Source: Planctomycetota bacterium (lineage in GTDB: Bacteria; Planctomycetota; Phycisphaerae; Phycisphaerales; Phycisphaeraceae). Taken from it: DNA of 64,000 nucleotides. The stretch lies in the NCBI GenBank assembly GCA_016350165.1, contig CP066225.1, positions 4,030,001-4,094,000 on the forward strand, written 5' to 3'. Shown here piece by piece: positions 20,578-29,365 of this stretch. The position numbers and the translations under genes are program-made. The notes below the pieces were generated by a model. The model ran no database searches, was not told the DNA's origin, and saw nothing but the letters and a program-made list of their open reading frames with translations. Position 1 is the stretch's first letter; the number at the start of each line of letters is the position of its first letter.

Positions 20578-20939
20578 TGGGCTTGGAAGATGTTGAACTG
20601 ATTATGGAGGTGGAAAATTACTTTGGGATTAAGATTAGTGATGCGGAAGCGGGGCAGGTGAAGACGGTTGGAGATTTGTGTGATTTGATCAAAAAGCATG
20701 TTGGTAAGGTTATTGAGGAAAAAGTTATTGTTGCGGTAGGATATCGATGTAAAGGTTGTGATTATTCATTGAAGAGTTTGCCACAACGTGGGAAGTGTCC
20801 AGAATGTGGGTTAGCTTATTGTTGCGTTGAAGAGATTGAAACGGTTGTTGTAAAGATTATCCGTGACCTATTTTTTGTATCCAAGAAAGAAGTGATTACG
20901 CGTGAGACTGATTTTCGACGGGACTTGAAGTTTGGTTAG
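20571..20939 (+). CDS. Circularly permuted acyl-carrier-like protein with inserted zinc ribbon (copy 1)
   Basis: 122 residues. Residues 4-44 (GLEDVELIMEVENYFGIKIS..., ...KTVGDLCDLIKKHV) line up with the second half of acyl carrier proteins (SLDTVELVMALEEEF...). Residues 58-80 are a zinc ribbon, CKGCDY...KCPECG. Residues 89-122 (VVVKIIRDLFFVSKKEV, ...TDFRRDLKFG) line up with the first half of ACP, ending exactly where the DSL motif would stand. So the ACP order is swapped around the ribbon. The phosphopantetheine Ser is replaced by Gly, hence it is probably not a carrier but a structural or binding relative. Coupled to the gene before it. A paralogue lies at 24728. The alternative start at 20577 forms a TGATG overlap. 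Confidence 0.65.
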   Translation: MLMGLEDVELIMEVENYFGIKISDAEAGQVKTVGDLCDLIKKHVGKVIEEKVIVAVGYRCKGCDYSLKSLPQRGKCPECGLAYCCVEEIETVVVKIIRDLFFVSKKEVITRETDFRRDLKFG

Positions 20940-21399
20940 TGATAAAGTGGAAATGATTGCGGTCTAATAGTTGGTTAGTTGTTTGAAAAAAGTGGAAGTT
21001 GTTTTGGGTGTTTAATAGTGGTTGCGTCTGTCTTGTAGTTATTTTTGATTAAAGATAAAGATTATTTTGGTCTTTTGTTTCCGCTTTTAATTGCGGCTGT
21101 TTAAGTAAATTCTTTATGTGCAAGATTGTGCCTAAACCACTGTTTTTTAGGGGGTTATGTGGCTGTGCTGTGTTAATGGTTTGGTTAATGGAACAGGTGT
21201 TAAGTTGGGGGTAATGTATAGGTGGATGTGATTGCGGAGGTTTTTAGTGTTAATTTGCTGCGAATGATGATGGAATCTCACTTTTTATTTTTGAATATTT
21301 CTAAAAGAATGGCATAATTCCCACACGTAAAGGAGAAGGATAGGTCAATGCAACGTTGACTTACCTGTGTTAAAGATCAGGATACTAGGAGATAGAAAG
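20940..21399. other. Intergenic leader of the PEP-CTERM gene
   Basis: 460 bases, no convincing open frame. A CCTAAA/TTTAGG inverted repeat near 21134-21155 and a good promoter at 21291 are visible; a three-codon ATG-CAA-CGT-TGA frame at 21348 lies in the leader. Confidence 0.5.
21291..21318 (+). promoter_or_regulatory. Sigma-70-type promoter of the PEP-CTERM gene
   Basis: TTGAAT (21291-21296), 16-base spacer, TGG-CATAAT with an extended -10 (hexamer 21313-21318). Transcription would begin near 21325, giving a 75-base leader. Confidence 0.55.
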
Positions 21400-22170
21400 A
21401 TGCGAGAATTAATCGCGAAATGTTGTGCTGTGGCTGTATTGTGTAGTTTGGGTATGGCTCAGGTGGATGCGGGTATGTTATGGGTGTCTGATGGTAATGG
21501 AAAATTAGCAACGATTGATACGCAGACATGGCAGGTTGATGTGAAGGGTACCATGCCAAAGGTTATGACAGATATTGCTATGGATGATGATGGCAAGCTC
21601 TGGGGTACCGATCGTGAGAACATGTATCGAATTTGGCAGAACACTGCAAAAATTACAGACATCACCAGTGGTACAAAAGATTTTGGTAATGCACTTGGTG
21701 TTGTTGATGGCGAAATGATTAGCCTTAGACCTGATTACATGATGGGCATCAACACAAGCACAGGTAACATCAGTCGTACACTTAGAACAGACAGACTTAC
21801 CAGTGGTGATCTTGAGCAGTTTAATGGTAAGACTTATATGGTTTCTTACTACACGAAGAACAATGATTATACGAACGTGCTTGCTGAGCTTGATGTTAAT
21901 ACAGGTCGTGTGACTGACATTGGTAGTTTTGGTCGTAAGAATGTTTACGGCTTGGCGGAAGCTGATGGTAAGTTGTATGCAGCGAGTGAGAATGTGATTT
22001 ATGAAGTTAATACTAATAACGGTCATTTAACGAAGCTTCGTAAGATTAGTCAGATGGAACAGATTTGGGGCATGACGAGTGTACCAGAGACGCCGGTGAT
22101 TCCGGAGCCAGCGAGTGCGGCATTGATTGGTTTGGGTATTGTTGCATTGCTTGGTCGTCGTCGCGGCTAA
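21400..22170 (+). CDS. PEP-CTERM secreted protein, propeller-like (copy 1)
   Basis: 256 residues from the ATG preceded by AGGAG. A Sec signal peptide (cleavage after AQVDA, near residue 24) is followed by repeated short blade-like units (GKLATIDTQTW, ITDIAMDDDGKLWG, ...VYGLAEADGKLYAASENVIYEVNT), which suggest a beta-propeller. The C-terminus is the sorting tail IPEPASAALIGLGIVALLGRRRG: a PEP motif, a hydrophobic stretch and arginines, the signal for exosortase processing. The protein should end up at the cell surface or in the matrix. It is a paralogue of the protein at 23819, with the same opening LWVxDxNxKLATxDT. A hairpin terminator follows. Confidence 0.85.
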   Translation: MRELIAKCCAVAVLCSLGMAQVDAGMLWVSDGNGKLATIDTQTWQVDVKGTMPKVMTDIAMDDDGKLWGTDRENMYRIWQNTAKITDITSGTKDFGNALGVVDGEMISLRPDYMMGINTSTGNISRTLRTDRLTSGDLEQFNGKTYMVSYYTKNNDYTNVLAELDVNTGRVTDIGSFGRKNVYGLAEADGKLYAASENVIYEVNTNNGHLTKLRKISQMEQIWGMTSVPETPVIPEPASAALIGLGIVALLGRRRG

Positions 22171-22201
22171 TCAAGAGATAGATAATAAAATATAAATGAG
22201 T

Positions 22202-22235
22202 ACAGCACGCTGATGATAAGTCAGCGTGCTGTTTG
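22202..22235 (+). terminator. Intrinsic terminator after PEP-CTERM copy 1
   Basis: Perfect 12-bp stem 22202-22213 with 22221-22232, followed by TTTG. Confidence 0.75.
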
Positions 22236-22267
22236 CGTAAGGTGGATATATGTTTAAACGTTGTTGT

Positions 22268-23395
22268 TTAGTTGGTTTCGAGTTGTGTGTCTGATTGAGG
22301 GTATGGGTTATCAAAGTACTTGTTTTTAAGCTTCAATGCGACGTTGACGAGGGCGATGAGAACAGGTACTTCGACAAGGGGGCCGATGACAGCGGCGAAG
22401 GCAGCACCTGATGTGATGCCGAAGACGGCGATGGTGACGGCGATTGCAAGCTCGAAGTTATTTGAGGCGGCGGTGAAACTGAGTGCTGCGGTTTGTGGGT
22501 ATGTTGCACCGACTTTCTTGGATGTGTAGAAGCTGACGGCAAACATGATGAGGAAGTAGATGAGCAGCGGGACGGCGATGACGAGGACATCGAGTGGGCG
22601 CGCGATGATTTGCGAGCCTTGAAGAGAGAACATGAGGACGATGGTGAAGAGCAGGGCGATGAGTGTGATAGGTGAAATTTTGGGGATGAAAGTTTGCTCG
22701 TACCATTCTTTGGATTTGAGTGCGATGAGTGAGTAGCGTGTGATGATACCTGCGAAGAATGGGATGCCGAGGTAGATGAGTACGCTGATTGCAATGTCGA
22801 GCATTGAGATATCGACGGCTGTTGATTCGAGGCCTAGGAAGGTTGGTATGAGTGTGATGAATATGTAAGCGTATAGTGAATAGAAGAGTATTTGGAAGAT
22901 GGAGTTAACTGCGACTAGGCCTGCACAGTACTGGTTGTCACCTTTGGCGAGTTGGTTCCAGACGATGACCATGGCGATACATCGTGCGAGTCCGATCATG
23001 ATGAGGCCAACCATGTAGGAAGTCCAGCGAGGATCGGGTGTGAGGAAAAGTGGAAGGATGTAGCCAAATGTCAGTATTGCTATAGCAGACATGATGACAG
23101 GTCCAAGAATCCAGTTTTGGATGAGTGAGAGTGTGAGGACTTTGGTGTTGCGAAAGACGTCTGGGAGTTCTTCGTAGCGAACTTTTGCAAGTGGCGGGAA
23201 CATCATGAGGATGAGGCCGAGGGCGAGGGGGATGGAGGTGGTGCTTGTGGGTGAGAGTTTGAGTGAATCGATGGATTCGGTGAGTTGTGGTGCGAGGTGG
23301 CCGAGGAGGATGCCAGCGGCCATGGCGAGGAAAATCCAGAGCGTGAGGTAGCGATCCAGGAAGGAAAGCGATTTGGAGAGTGATTTAGCAGGCAT
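22268..23395 (-). CDS. acr3: Arsenite efflux permease, Acr3 family
   Basis: Inner-membrane pump that exports arsenite by proton antiport. About ten hydrophobic segments. Family motifs: [14 protein letters not shown] at the N-terminus, [43 protein letters not shown] with the essential Cys near residue 147, and [18 protein letters not shown] near residue 315. Start ATG 23395 is supported by GGAG 9 bases before it; an in-frame start further upstream at 23464 would add 23 basic residues. It is 375 residues, near the usual 350-400. No arsR or arsC is next to it; the arsR operon of this window is 35 kb away, and the operator motif seen there is not found here. Confidence 0.93.
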   Translation of the reverse strand: MPAKSLSKSLSFLDRYLTLWIFLAMAAGILLGHLAPQLTESIDSLKLSPTSTTSIPLALGLILMMFPPLAKVRYEELPDVFRNTKVLTLSLIQNWILGPVIMSAIAILTFGYILPLFLTPDPRWTSYMVGLIMIGLARCIAMVIVWNQLAKGDNQYCAGLVAVNSIFQILFYSLYAYIFITLIPTFLGLESTAVDISMLDIAISVLIYLGIPFFAGIITRYSLIALKSKEWYEQTFIPKISPITLIALLFTIVLMFSLQGSQIIARPLDVLVIAVPLLIYFLIMFAVSFYTSKKVGATYPQTAALSFTAASNNFELAIAVTIAVFGITSGAAFAAVIGPLVEVPVLIALVNVALKLKNKYFDNPYPQSDTQLETN

Positions 23396-23818
23396 GTGTT
23401 GTTCTCCGAAAAAACGGTGTTTTAAGGCTGCTATGGCGGTTTTGATGATATTACGATTCGCCAACTAACGAATTGTATGATTCTTGAAGAGGATGTCAAG
23501 GGGAAGAGGGAGGAATCTGGTGCGAAATGATTGGTGAGTGATGAGAAGACGTGATGATTGTTGTGGAGTGAATGGGTGCAAATTTAACTGTGGGCAAAAT
23601 TTGAATGAATGTTAGTTGTATCGATTGTGCATCTGGTACTGGAACAGCGATGAGGAGAGATACTTAAAAGTGGATAGTTGTTTGGGCAATAATGCGGTTA
23701 TGTCTCATAGTTGAGATCACTAATGGGGTAATCGAGTCAGAGGATCATTTGTTATTAAGCTCGATTGCTAGGATAGGATCAAAGTAGTGTAACACTTGCA
23801 CTCCTGAGGAGGGGTACT
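23396..23818. other. Divergent region between acr3 and PEP-CTERM copy 2
   Basis: 423 bases without a gene. It must hold promoters for both flanking genes. A short inverted repeat TTCG...CGAA sits at about 23456-23471, next to the longer acr3 frame's start. I could not place a confident -35/-10 pair. Confidence 0.45.
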
Positions 23819-24583
23819 ATGAAAATTGGAAAGTTTTTAGCATGTAGCGCGGTTCTGACGTTTACAGGTTGTTTGGTTGGGCAGGTAGATGCAGCGTTGT
23901 TGTGGGTGCATGATACGAATGAGAAGTTGGCGACAGTAGATACGGTGAGTGGTGATATTGTGATTAAGGGGACGATGAGTGCACAGATAACAGATATTGC
24001 TTTTGATACGGATGGGAAGCTCTATGCGATTGATAGTCAGAAGTTTTATGAAGTGAATCCTGAAACAGCTGATCTTACTTTGATTGGATCACATGGGATA
24101 ACGGGTGCTGTTGCGTTAAGTGCGGATGATCAAGGGCGGATGTATGCGGCGAGTGATGAACAGTGTGGTTTGTTTGAGATTGATGAGACGACGGGGAGTG
24201 GTGTGAAGGTGTTGGATGTGCCGTTGTGTGCGGATGGTGATTTGTCGTGGTTAGATGATCGTATGTATTGGAGTACGACGGATAATTACCTTGCACGTAC
24301 GCATTTGGATTTGGGGTATCGGTATATGGGTTATATGCAGCCAAGTAATGTTTGGGGTTTGGCGACAGGGCAGGACGATGAGTTGTATGGTTTTGCAGGT
24401 AAATGTGTTTATAGGTTTGATACTGAGGATGGGGATTACGAGTTTGTGATGAACCTTAATTCTTCGGAGTTGTGTGGTATTGGTGGTGCGACGGCTGCAC
24501 CGATACCTGAGCCTGCGACGGCGATGTTTGGTGTTGCTGGGTTGGTGGGTGTGATGGTGATGCGAAATCGTAAACGTGCATAA
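23819..24583 (+). CDS. PEP-CTERM secreted protein, propeller-like (copy 2)
   Basis: 254 residues. The signal peptide ends after VGQVDA; the region then runs LWVHDTNEKLATVDT, ITDIAFDTDGKLYAID, VWGLATGQDDELYGF, which are blade-like repeats as in the paralogue at 21400. The sorting tail is IPEPATAMFGVAGLVGVMVMRNRKRA. GGAGGGG lies 7-8 bases before the ATG, a strong ribosome site. It contains five or six Cys in the mature part, which copy 1 lacks, so disulphides are possible. The gene is clearly G-rich on the coding strand. An intrinsic terminator follows, then the second ACP-like gene. Confidence 0.85.
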   Translation: MKIGKFLACSAVLTFTGCLVGQVDAALLWVHDTNEKLATVDTVSGDIVIKGTMSAQITDIAFDTDGKLYAIDSQKFYEVNPETADLTLIGSHGITGAVALSADDQGRMYAASDEQCGLFEIDETTGSGVKVLDVPLCADGDLSWLDDRMYWSTTDNYLARTHLDLGYRYMGYMQPSNVWGLATGQDDELYGFAGKCVYRFDTEDGDYEFVMNLNSSELCGIGGATAAPIPEPATAMFGVAGLVGVMVMRNRKRA

Positions 24584-24607
24584 AAAGAAAATAAAAAGAA
24601 GCTGAAA

Positions 24608-24647
24608 GAGAAGGCTGAGCATTTACGTGCTTGGCCTTTTCTTTTTT
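24608..24647 (+). terminator. Intrinsic terminator after PEP-CTERM copy 2
   Basis: Imperfect 14-bp stem with wobbles (24608-24621 with 24628-24641) followed by a T-rich tail. Confidence 0.75.
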
Positions 24648-24727
24648 ACGGATTGGGATGAGTTGATGCAGCTAATCAATGATTAGTTATTGTTTTGTAA
24701 TTGGGTTGATTGGGAGAGGGTGTTACA

Positions 24728-25117
24728 ATGTGTGCTCAATTAAGTGAGGGCAAAATGATGAGTCGTGATTTTTTAGTTGTTGTGATGGATATTGAAGCGT
24801 TTTTTGATGTTACTTTTCCTGGGCATGTTTTTGGGGATGTTGTGACAGTTGGGGATATGTGTACGATTGCGAAGCGGTATGTGAATGTCAACGAAGTTGG
24901 TTGTATTCAAGAAGAAAAACGAGCTTGTTTTGGGTGTGATTATAAGCTGCGAGGATTGTCAATGACGGGGGACTGTCCTGAGTGTGGTTTGGTTTTTGAT
25001 TATACGCAAGCGGGAGTTGAGGAGATGACGATACAAGTGATTGCCCGCACGATTGGAATGGTGCGTGAGAAGATTAAACGTTCAAGTCGATTGAGTGGTC
25101 ATTTGGGGATCAGGTAG
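24728..25117 (+). CDS. Circularly permuted acyl-carrier-like protein with inserted zinc ribbon (copy 2)
   Basis: 129 residues from ATG 24728 (GGGAGAGGG 7 bases upstream); ATGs at 24755 and 24758 are also possible. Same build as the protein at 20571. Residues about 11-54 (MSRDFLVVVMDIEAFFDVTF, ...VVTVGDMCTIAKRYV) match the ACP second half; CFGCDY...DCPECG is the ribbon; and the C-terminus (MTIQVIARTIGMVREKI, ...SSRLSGHLGIR) matches the ACP first half. Here a Ser stands where the phosphopantetheine Ser of DSL aligns (MSRD against DSLD), but the Asp before it is lost. Its last 8 bases overlap the 3' end of mfd, tail to tail. No acyltransferase or synthase is near. Confidence 0.6.
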   Translation: MCAQLSEGKMMSRDFLVVVMDIEAFFDVTFPGHVFGDVVTVGDMCTIAKRYVNVNEVGCIQEEKRACFGCDYKLRGLSMTGDCPECGLVFDYTQAGVEEMTIQVIARTIGMVREKIKRSSRLSGHLGIR

Positions 25118-28100
25118 TTGATGTTTTTTCGCGGATGGGGCGGACGATTAGTTTACGCATGACGGCGAGGAGAGTTGAGGCTGGACTCAAGTAGTTTTGA
25201 GGTGGGCGGTAGTAGATGGTATTGGTGTTGATGACGGAGACGCGGCCGGGGGCGGTGGTGAGGACATTCTCGAGGTTTTTGACCTTGCTTGTGGTGAAGA
25301 TCAGGTCTTTATCGTTTTCGAGCTTAATGCGATCGATTTCGAGGGTGGAAGCTGCGATGCGGAGTTCGGTGAGATCGATGAGGGTTTGGGCTTGCTGTGG
25401 GATTTCGCCATAGGCGTCGGTGAGGTTTTGGGTGACCGACTCGAGTTGTTCGAGTGTGGAGGCACGACTAATCATGCGATAGGCTTCCATACGGTATTTG
25501 TCGGATGAGATGAAGCGTTTGGGTAGTGAGCCTGTGATGGGGAGTTCGAGGTGCGTTTTTGCTGGTTCGATGATTGGTTCGTTTTTGAGACGCTTGGTTT
25601 CGTGTTCAAGGAGCAGGCAGTACATTTCGTAGCCGACGGCGGCGATGTGGCCTGACTGTTCAGAACCGAGGAGGTTACCTGCGCCACGGATTTCGAGGTC
25701 GCGCATGGCGATCTTGAAGCCTGCGCCGAGCATGGAATATTGTTCGATGGCTTTGAGTCGTTTTGCGGCGACTTCGTTGACTGATCGTTCTTCTGGTAGG
25801 AGGAGGTAGCAGTAGGCACGGTGTTTGTAGCGACCGACACGGCCACGGAGTTGGTGAAGTTGAGCGAGGCCGAAGTAGTCGGCGTGGTTGACGAACATCG
25901 TGTTTGCTGTGGGGATGTCGATGCCTGACTCGATGATGGTTGTGGCGACGAGGATGTCGTATTCATGTCGCATGAAGGCGAGCATGATTTGTTCGAGTTG
26001 GCGAGGGGACATTTGGCCGTGCCCGATGATGATGCGTGCGTCGGGGACGAGTTCCTGGAGTTCGTCTTTTATACGCTCGATGGATTGGACACGGTTGTGA
26101 ACGAAGTAGACTTGGCCGTCACGATTTAGCTCGCGAATAATAGCGTTTTTGACGCGGTTGCGATCAAAGGGGATGACTTCGGTGACGATAGAACGTCGAT
26201 CGACTGGTGCAGTGGAGAGTGAGGAGATGTCACGCAAACCGATCATGGACATGTGAAGTGTACGTGGGATGGGTGTTGCGGAGAGGGTGAGGACATCGGC
26301 GGTGAGTCGGTATTGAAGGAGCTTGTTTTTATGCTCGACGCCGAAGCGTTGCTCTTCATCAATGATGACGAGGCCGAGATCGCCGAAGTGGATGTCTTTA
26401 GAAAGGAGGCGGTGTGTACCGATGAGGATGTCGACTTGTCCGAGTTGTAGTGCGGTGAGAATGTCTTTTTGTTGTTTTTTGGTTTTGAATCTTGAGAGTG
26501 ATTCGATGCGGAATGGGTAGTCGGCCATGCGCTGCTTGAATGTGATCTCGTGCTGCTCGGCGAGGACTGTTGTGGGGACGAGTACAGCGACTTGTTTACC
26601 GTATTCGGCGGCTTTGAAAGCAGCGCGAATGGCGAGTTCGGTTTTACCGAAGCCGACGTCGCCACAGATGAGACGGTCCATGGGACGGTCTTGAGACATG
26701 TCGTGCTTGATGGCGTGCATGGATGCGAGCTGATCTTCGGTTTCTTCGTAAGGGAACTCGGCCTCGAATTCGGACATCCATGCTGAAGATTTTGGGTAGC
26801 GTATGCCGGGCATTGTTTCACGCGCGGCTTGAACTTGGAGGAGTTGTTTTGCGAGATCACGTACAGCGTCGGCAACGTTTTTCTTTTGACGTGACCATGA
26901 TTTACCTCCGAGTTTGGAGAGCGGTGGTCGGCCGTGGAAGCCGCCGATGTATTTTTGGATGAGGTCGATTTGTGTTGCGGGTACGTGGAGTAGTGCTTTG
27001 TCTGCGAATTCAAGTGTGAGGTATTCTTGGGTTAGACCAGATCGGCGCATGGATTTTAGGCCGACGAATTGGGCGATACCGTGATCGATGTGAACGACGT
27101 AGTCGCCGACGTCAATATCGAGGAAAGCATCAGATACTTCAGCGGTGATGGGATCTGAAGAGACTTTGCGGACACGGCGTCTTGTTTCGTAGCGGTGGAA
27201 GAGTTCGTGGTGAGGTACGAGATGTACTGTTTTTTCAGCGGATTGTGCGGCGAGTTTATGTTTGCGTGCTTTGGTGAGGCGGCGGGTTTTGGTTGAGGTT
27301 GTGTCGTGAGCATCGTCGCGTATAAGGTCTTTGGACTGGACCCATGTGTAGCCACGATGGATTGAGCCGAGGTCAATGTTGATGAGGTGAGCATGATCGG
27401 GAACGAGTTCTTTGGTGAGTTCTGTGAGACGGTCGGCTTCGGCTTGCTTGCGGCAGAGGACGTGGACGGTGTTGTTTTCAGCTGCGGCGAGATGGCCTAA
27501 CTGATGGATAGCTGACTTTGCATCTTGATCGAATGGGACTAACTGTTGAATAGGAAGGTCGACACGGTCGGCGATGTCTGTGCGTGCTGCGTATTGTGTG
27601 ACTTCGATGTTAGTTTTGCGAGTGAGGCGGCCGAAGGTTGCGTTGGGCGAGAAGATTCCATCAGGTGAAGTGAGTCGTTCGTAGTAACCGCGAGCTTGTT
27701 CGGAGAGCTCGACAGTTTCGTGCATGACGACGAGCGTTTTTTCGGGTAGGAGATCAATGATTGATGTGGTTAGAGAGTTGGCTTGGATTTGCTCAGCAGA
27801 AGCACCTACGATGCGTGCGAGTTTGACGCGATCTTTTGAGCCAAGGGTTTCGGGGTTGATTTGGTTGATGCGATCGATTTCGTCGCCGAAATAGTCAAGG
27901 CGGATAGGGCCTAATGGTAGATTAGACCCAGATGGGAGGTTGCCGATAGAACCTGCTGGTGGGAAAATATCGATGATTCCACCACGAACAGAGAAGTCGC
28001 CGGGCTGGTCGATGGCGTCTTGGCGTGTGTAGCCTGCGTTTGTGAGCCAATTGAAGAGGGCGGTGGGGTCGAGGACGAGGCCTTCTTCAAGGGTGAGTGT

Positions 28101-28532
28101 GAAGTCGATGAGTTTTTCAGGCAGAGGGACGGACTGCATGAGCGCTTGGATGGGGGCAACGATGAGGTCGGGGGTGTTGCCATCAATGACTTGCGAGACG
28201 ACATGGAGCCGCTCGCCGAGCAGTTCGATGGAGATGTTAGACTCGCCGGGCAGGACTTCGAGTGCGCCGAATCGTTCGGTTGTGAGGTTGTGGCCGGCGG
28301 CCTTGACGACGTCGAAATCATCGAGCGCGTCATCGGCTTCGTCAAGGTGTGCGACGACGAGAAGGGTGGGACGTTTGGTGTGAAGTGCTAGTGAGGCAGC
28401 GAGTAGATTGGTGGACGAGCCACGCGAGCCGTTGGCGATGATGCGTTGTGCGGTGGATGTGAGTTCGGTGAGCGCGCGGATTTGGCGCGACTCTAAGAGT
28501 TTGTCGAGCCATGTATTTGGGGAACTGCTCAT
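25110..28532 (-). CDS. mfd: Transcription-repair coupling factor
   Basis: Mfd pushes stalled RNA polymerase off damaged DNA and recruits UvrA. 1140 residues, normal. Order of parts: UvrB-homology N-terminus (TRQDAIDQPGDFSVRGGIIDIFPP near 170), the RNA-polymerase-binding Tudor-like module (DIDVGDYVVHIDHGIAQFVGL near 470), the helicase core with Walker A GDVGFGKTELA near 622, the DEEQ box near 725, SATPIPRTLHMS, and motif VI QLRGRVGRYKHRAYCYLL near 900. A C-terminal TRCF domain ends the protein. A -10-like TACAAT lies 7 bases before the ATG and no ribosome site is present, so the mRNA is probably leaderless. Confidence 0.97.
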   Translation of the reverse strand: MSSSPNTWLDKLLESRQIRALTELTSTAQRIIANGSRGSSTNLLAASLALHTKRPTLLVVAHLDEADDALDDFDVVKAAGHNLTTERFGALEVLPGESNISIELLGERLHVVSQVIDGNTPDLIVAPIQALMQSVPLPEKLIDFTLTLEEGLVLDPTALFNWLTNAGYTRQDAIDQPGDFSVRGGIIDIFPPAGSIGNLPSGSNLPLGPIRLDYFGDEIDRINQINPETLGSKDRVKLARIVGASAEQIQANSLTTSIIDLLPEKTLVVMHETVELSEQARGYYERLTSPDGIFSPNATFGRLTRKTNIEVTQYAARTDIADRVDLPIQQLVPFDQDAKSAIHQLGHLAAAENNTVHVLCRKQAEADRLTELTKELVPDHAHLINIDLGSIHRGYTWVQSKDLIRDDAHDTTSTKTRRLTKARKHKLAAQSAEKTVHLVPHHELFHRYETRRRVRKVSSDPITAEVSDAFLDIDVGDYVVHIDHGIAQFVGLKSMRRSGLTQEYLTLEFADKALLHVPATQIDLIQKYIGGFHGRPPLSKLGGKSWSRQKKNVADAVRDLAKQLLQVQAARETMPGIRYPKSSAWMSEFEAEFPYEETEDQLASMHAIKHDMSQDRPMDRLICGDVGFGKTELAIRAAFKAAEYGKQVAVLVPTTVLAEQHEITFKQRMADYPFRIESLSRFKTKKQQKDILTALQLGQVDILIGTHRLLSKDIHFGDLGLVIIDEEQRFGVEHKNKLLQYRLTADVLTLSATPIPRTLHMSMIGLRDISSLSTAPVDRRSIVTEVIPFDRNRVKNAIIRELNRDGQVYFVHNRVQSIERIKDELQELVPDARIIIGHGQMSPRQLEQIMLAFMRHEYDILVATTIIESGIDIPTANTMFVNHADYFGLAQLHQLRGRVGRYKHRAYCYLLLPEERSVNEVAAKRLKAIEQYSMLGAGFKIAMRDLEIRGAGNLLGSEQSGHIAAVGYEMYCLLLEHETKRLKNEPIIEPAKTHLELPITGSLPKRFISSDKYRMEAYRMISRASTLEQLESVTQNLTDAYGEIPQQAQTLIDLTELRIAASTLEIDRIKLENDKDLIFTTSKVKNLENVLTTAPGRVSVINTNTIYYRPPQNYLSPASTLLAVMRKLIVRPIREKTSTT

Positions 28533-28539
28533 CGTGAAT

Positions 28540-28545
28540 ATTGTA
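28540..28545 (-). promoter_or_regulatory. Candidate -10 box for leaderless mfd
   Basis: On the minus strand TACAAT, then ATTCACG, then the mfd ATG; TTAACT lies 17 bases further upstream as a possible -35. Confidence 0.4.
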
Positions 28546-28722
28546 TCGGCAAGTTGGATGTAAGTTAATTAGGCCTTGGGATGGCTGGAAGGAGGGGGTT
28601 GTATCCCCGATGTATCCCCGTTGTGGTGGAGGATGGTGAAGTGTGTGGTTGAGTCTTGCTGAGATCTGGGGGATTGGGTAGTCTGGGGAAGTAATCAGAG
28701 TTTCAAAATGTGGAGATGATTC

Positions 28723-29283
28723 ATGGGACTGATCCAGAGCTTACGAGGGGTGATGTTGTTGGGGGTGTTGGCGGTATTTTGTACAGGGTGTGCGATTCGT
28801 CATGAGACGAATCTGCTGTTGGATTGTCCGTCTCCTACGGAGAGTGGGTATGTGTTTTCGGTGACGAAGGTGTCGGATAATGAAGTGATCCCGTTGCCAC
28901 ATATTTTCAATGTGAAGAGCGATGAGTATTTGGAAGTGGCGGTGCATAATACGGAGGAATATGAAGTGCCTCCGATGATTTCATTTGGTGGTGAGAACTA
29001 TGTTGTATCGACGAATCATTCGGGGCCAATAAAGGTGAGAGATGATCATGAGACGCATACGACGTTTGATGAGCCGAAGTATCGCGATGGATCGTTTGTG
29101 ATTGAAGTGCAGCGACACAATCGTTATGTGTATGTGACGACGAAGGGGTTGAAGGATAAGCCACGTGCAATGCCGGAACGTAAGGTGAGGCAATACGTAA
29201 GAGGATTTGTGTCGCCGAATAAGGTTGAAGCAGCGGGAGATGAGTATGTGGGGTACTCGAAGGAAGATAAAACGAGTTACTGA
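28723..29283 (+). CDS. Lipoprotein of unknown function
   Basis: 186 residues. Signal peptide with lipobox FCTGC near residue 23. The mature part is polar and looks strand-rich, with no motif I recognise. It is monocistronic: its own terminator follows and mfd is divergent upstream. The coding strand is G-rich, like the other plus-strand genes of the 18-33 kb region. The ATG is preceded by GGAGATGATTC, an acceptable ribosome site about 8 bases away. Confidence 0.65.
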   Translation: MGLIQSLRGVMLLGVLAVFCTGCAIRHETNLLLDCPSPTESGYVFSVTKVSDNEVIPLPHIFNVKSDEYLEVAVHNTEEYEVPPMISFGGENYVVSTNHSGPIKVRDDHETHTTFDEPKYRDGSFVIEVQRHNRYVYVTTKGLKDKPRAMPERKVRQYVRGFVSPNKVEAAGDEYVGYSKEDKTSY

Positions 29284-29303
29284 TTGAATGATAAAAATTA
29301 GAA

Positions 29304-29337
29304 AAAGACTGTGATTTAAGGATCACAGTCTTTTTTT
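29304..29337 (+). terminator. Strong intrinsic terminator
   Basis: Perfect 12-bp stem AAAGACTGTGAT (29304-29315) with ATCACAGTCTTT (29322-29333), then more T. The A run on the left makes it bidirectional, serving the acetyltransferase gene too. Confidence 0.92.
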
Positions 29338-29365
29338 GTTGGTTGTTTTGTATGCTAATCGATGA

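Noticed and set aside
21348-21359. Three-codon leader peptide before PEP-CTERM copy 1
   Set aside because: ATG-CAA-CGT-TGA follows an AGGAG, but such short frames occur by chance and no attenuator hairpin set is visible.
23456-23471. Inverted repeat TTCG...CGAA near acr3 as an ArsR operator
   Set aside because: Arms are only 4-5 bases and it does not match the TTTGG...CCAAA sites of the ars operon.
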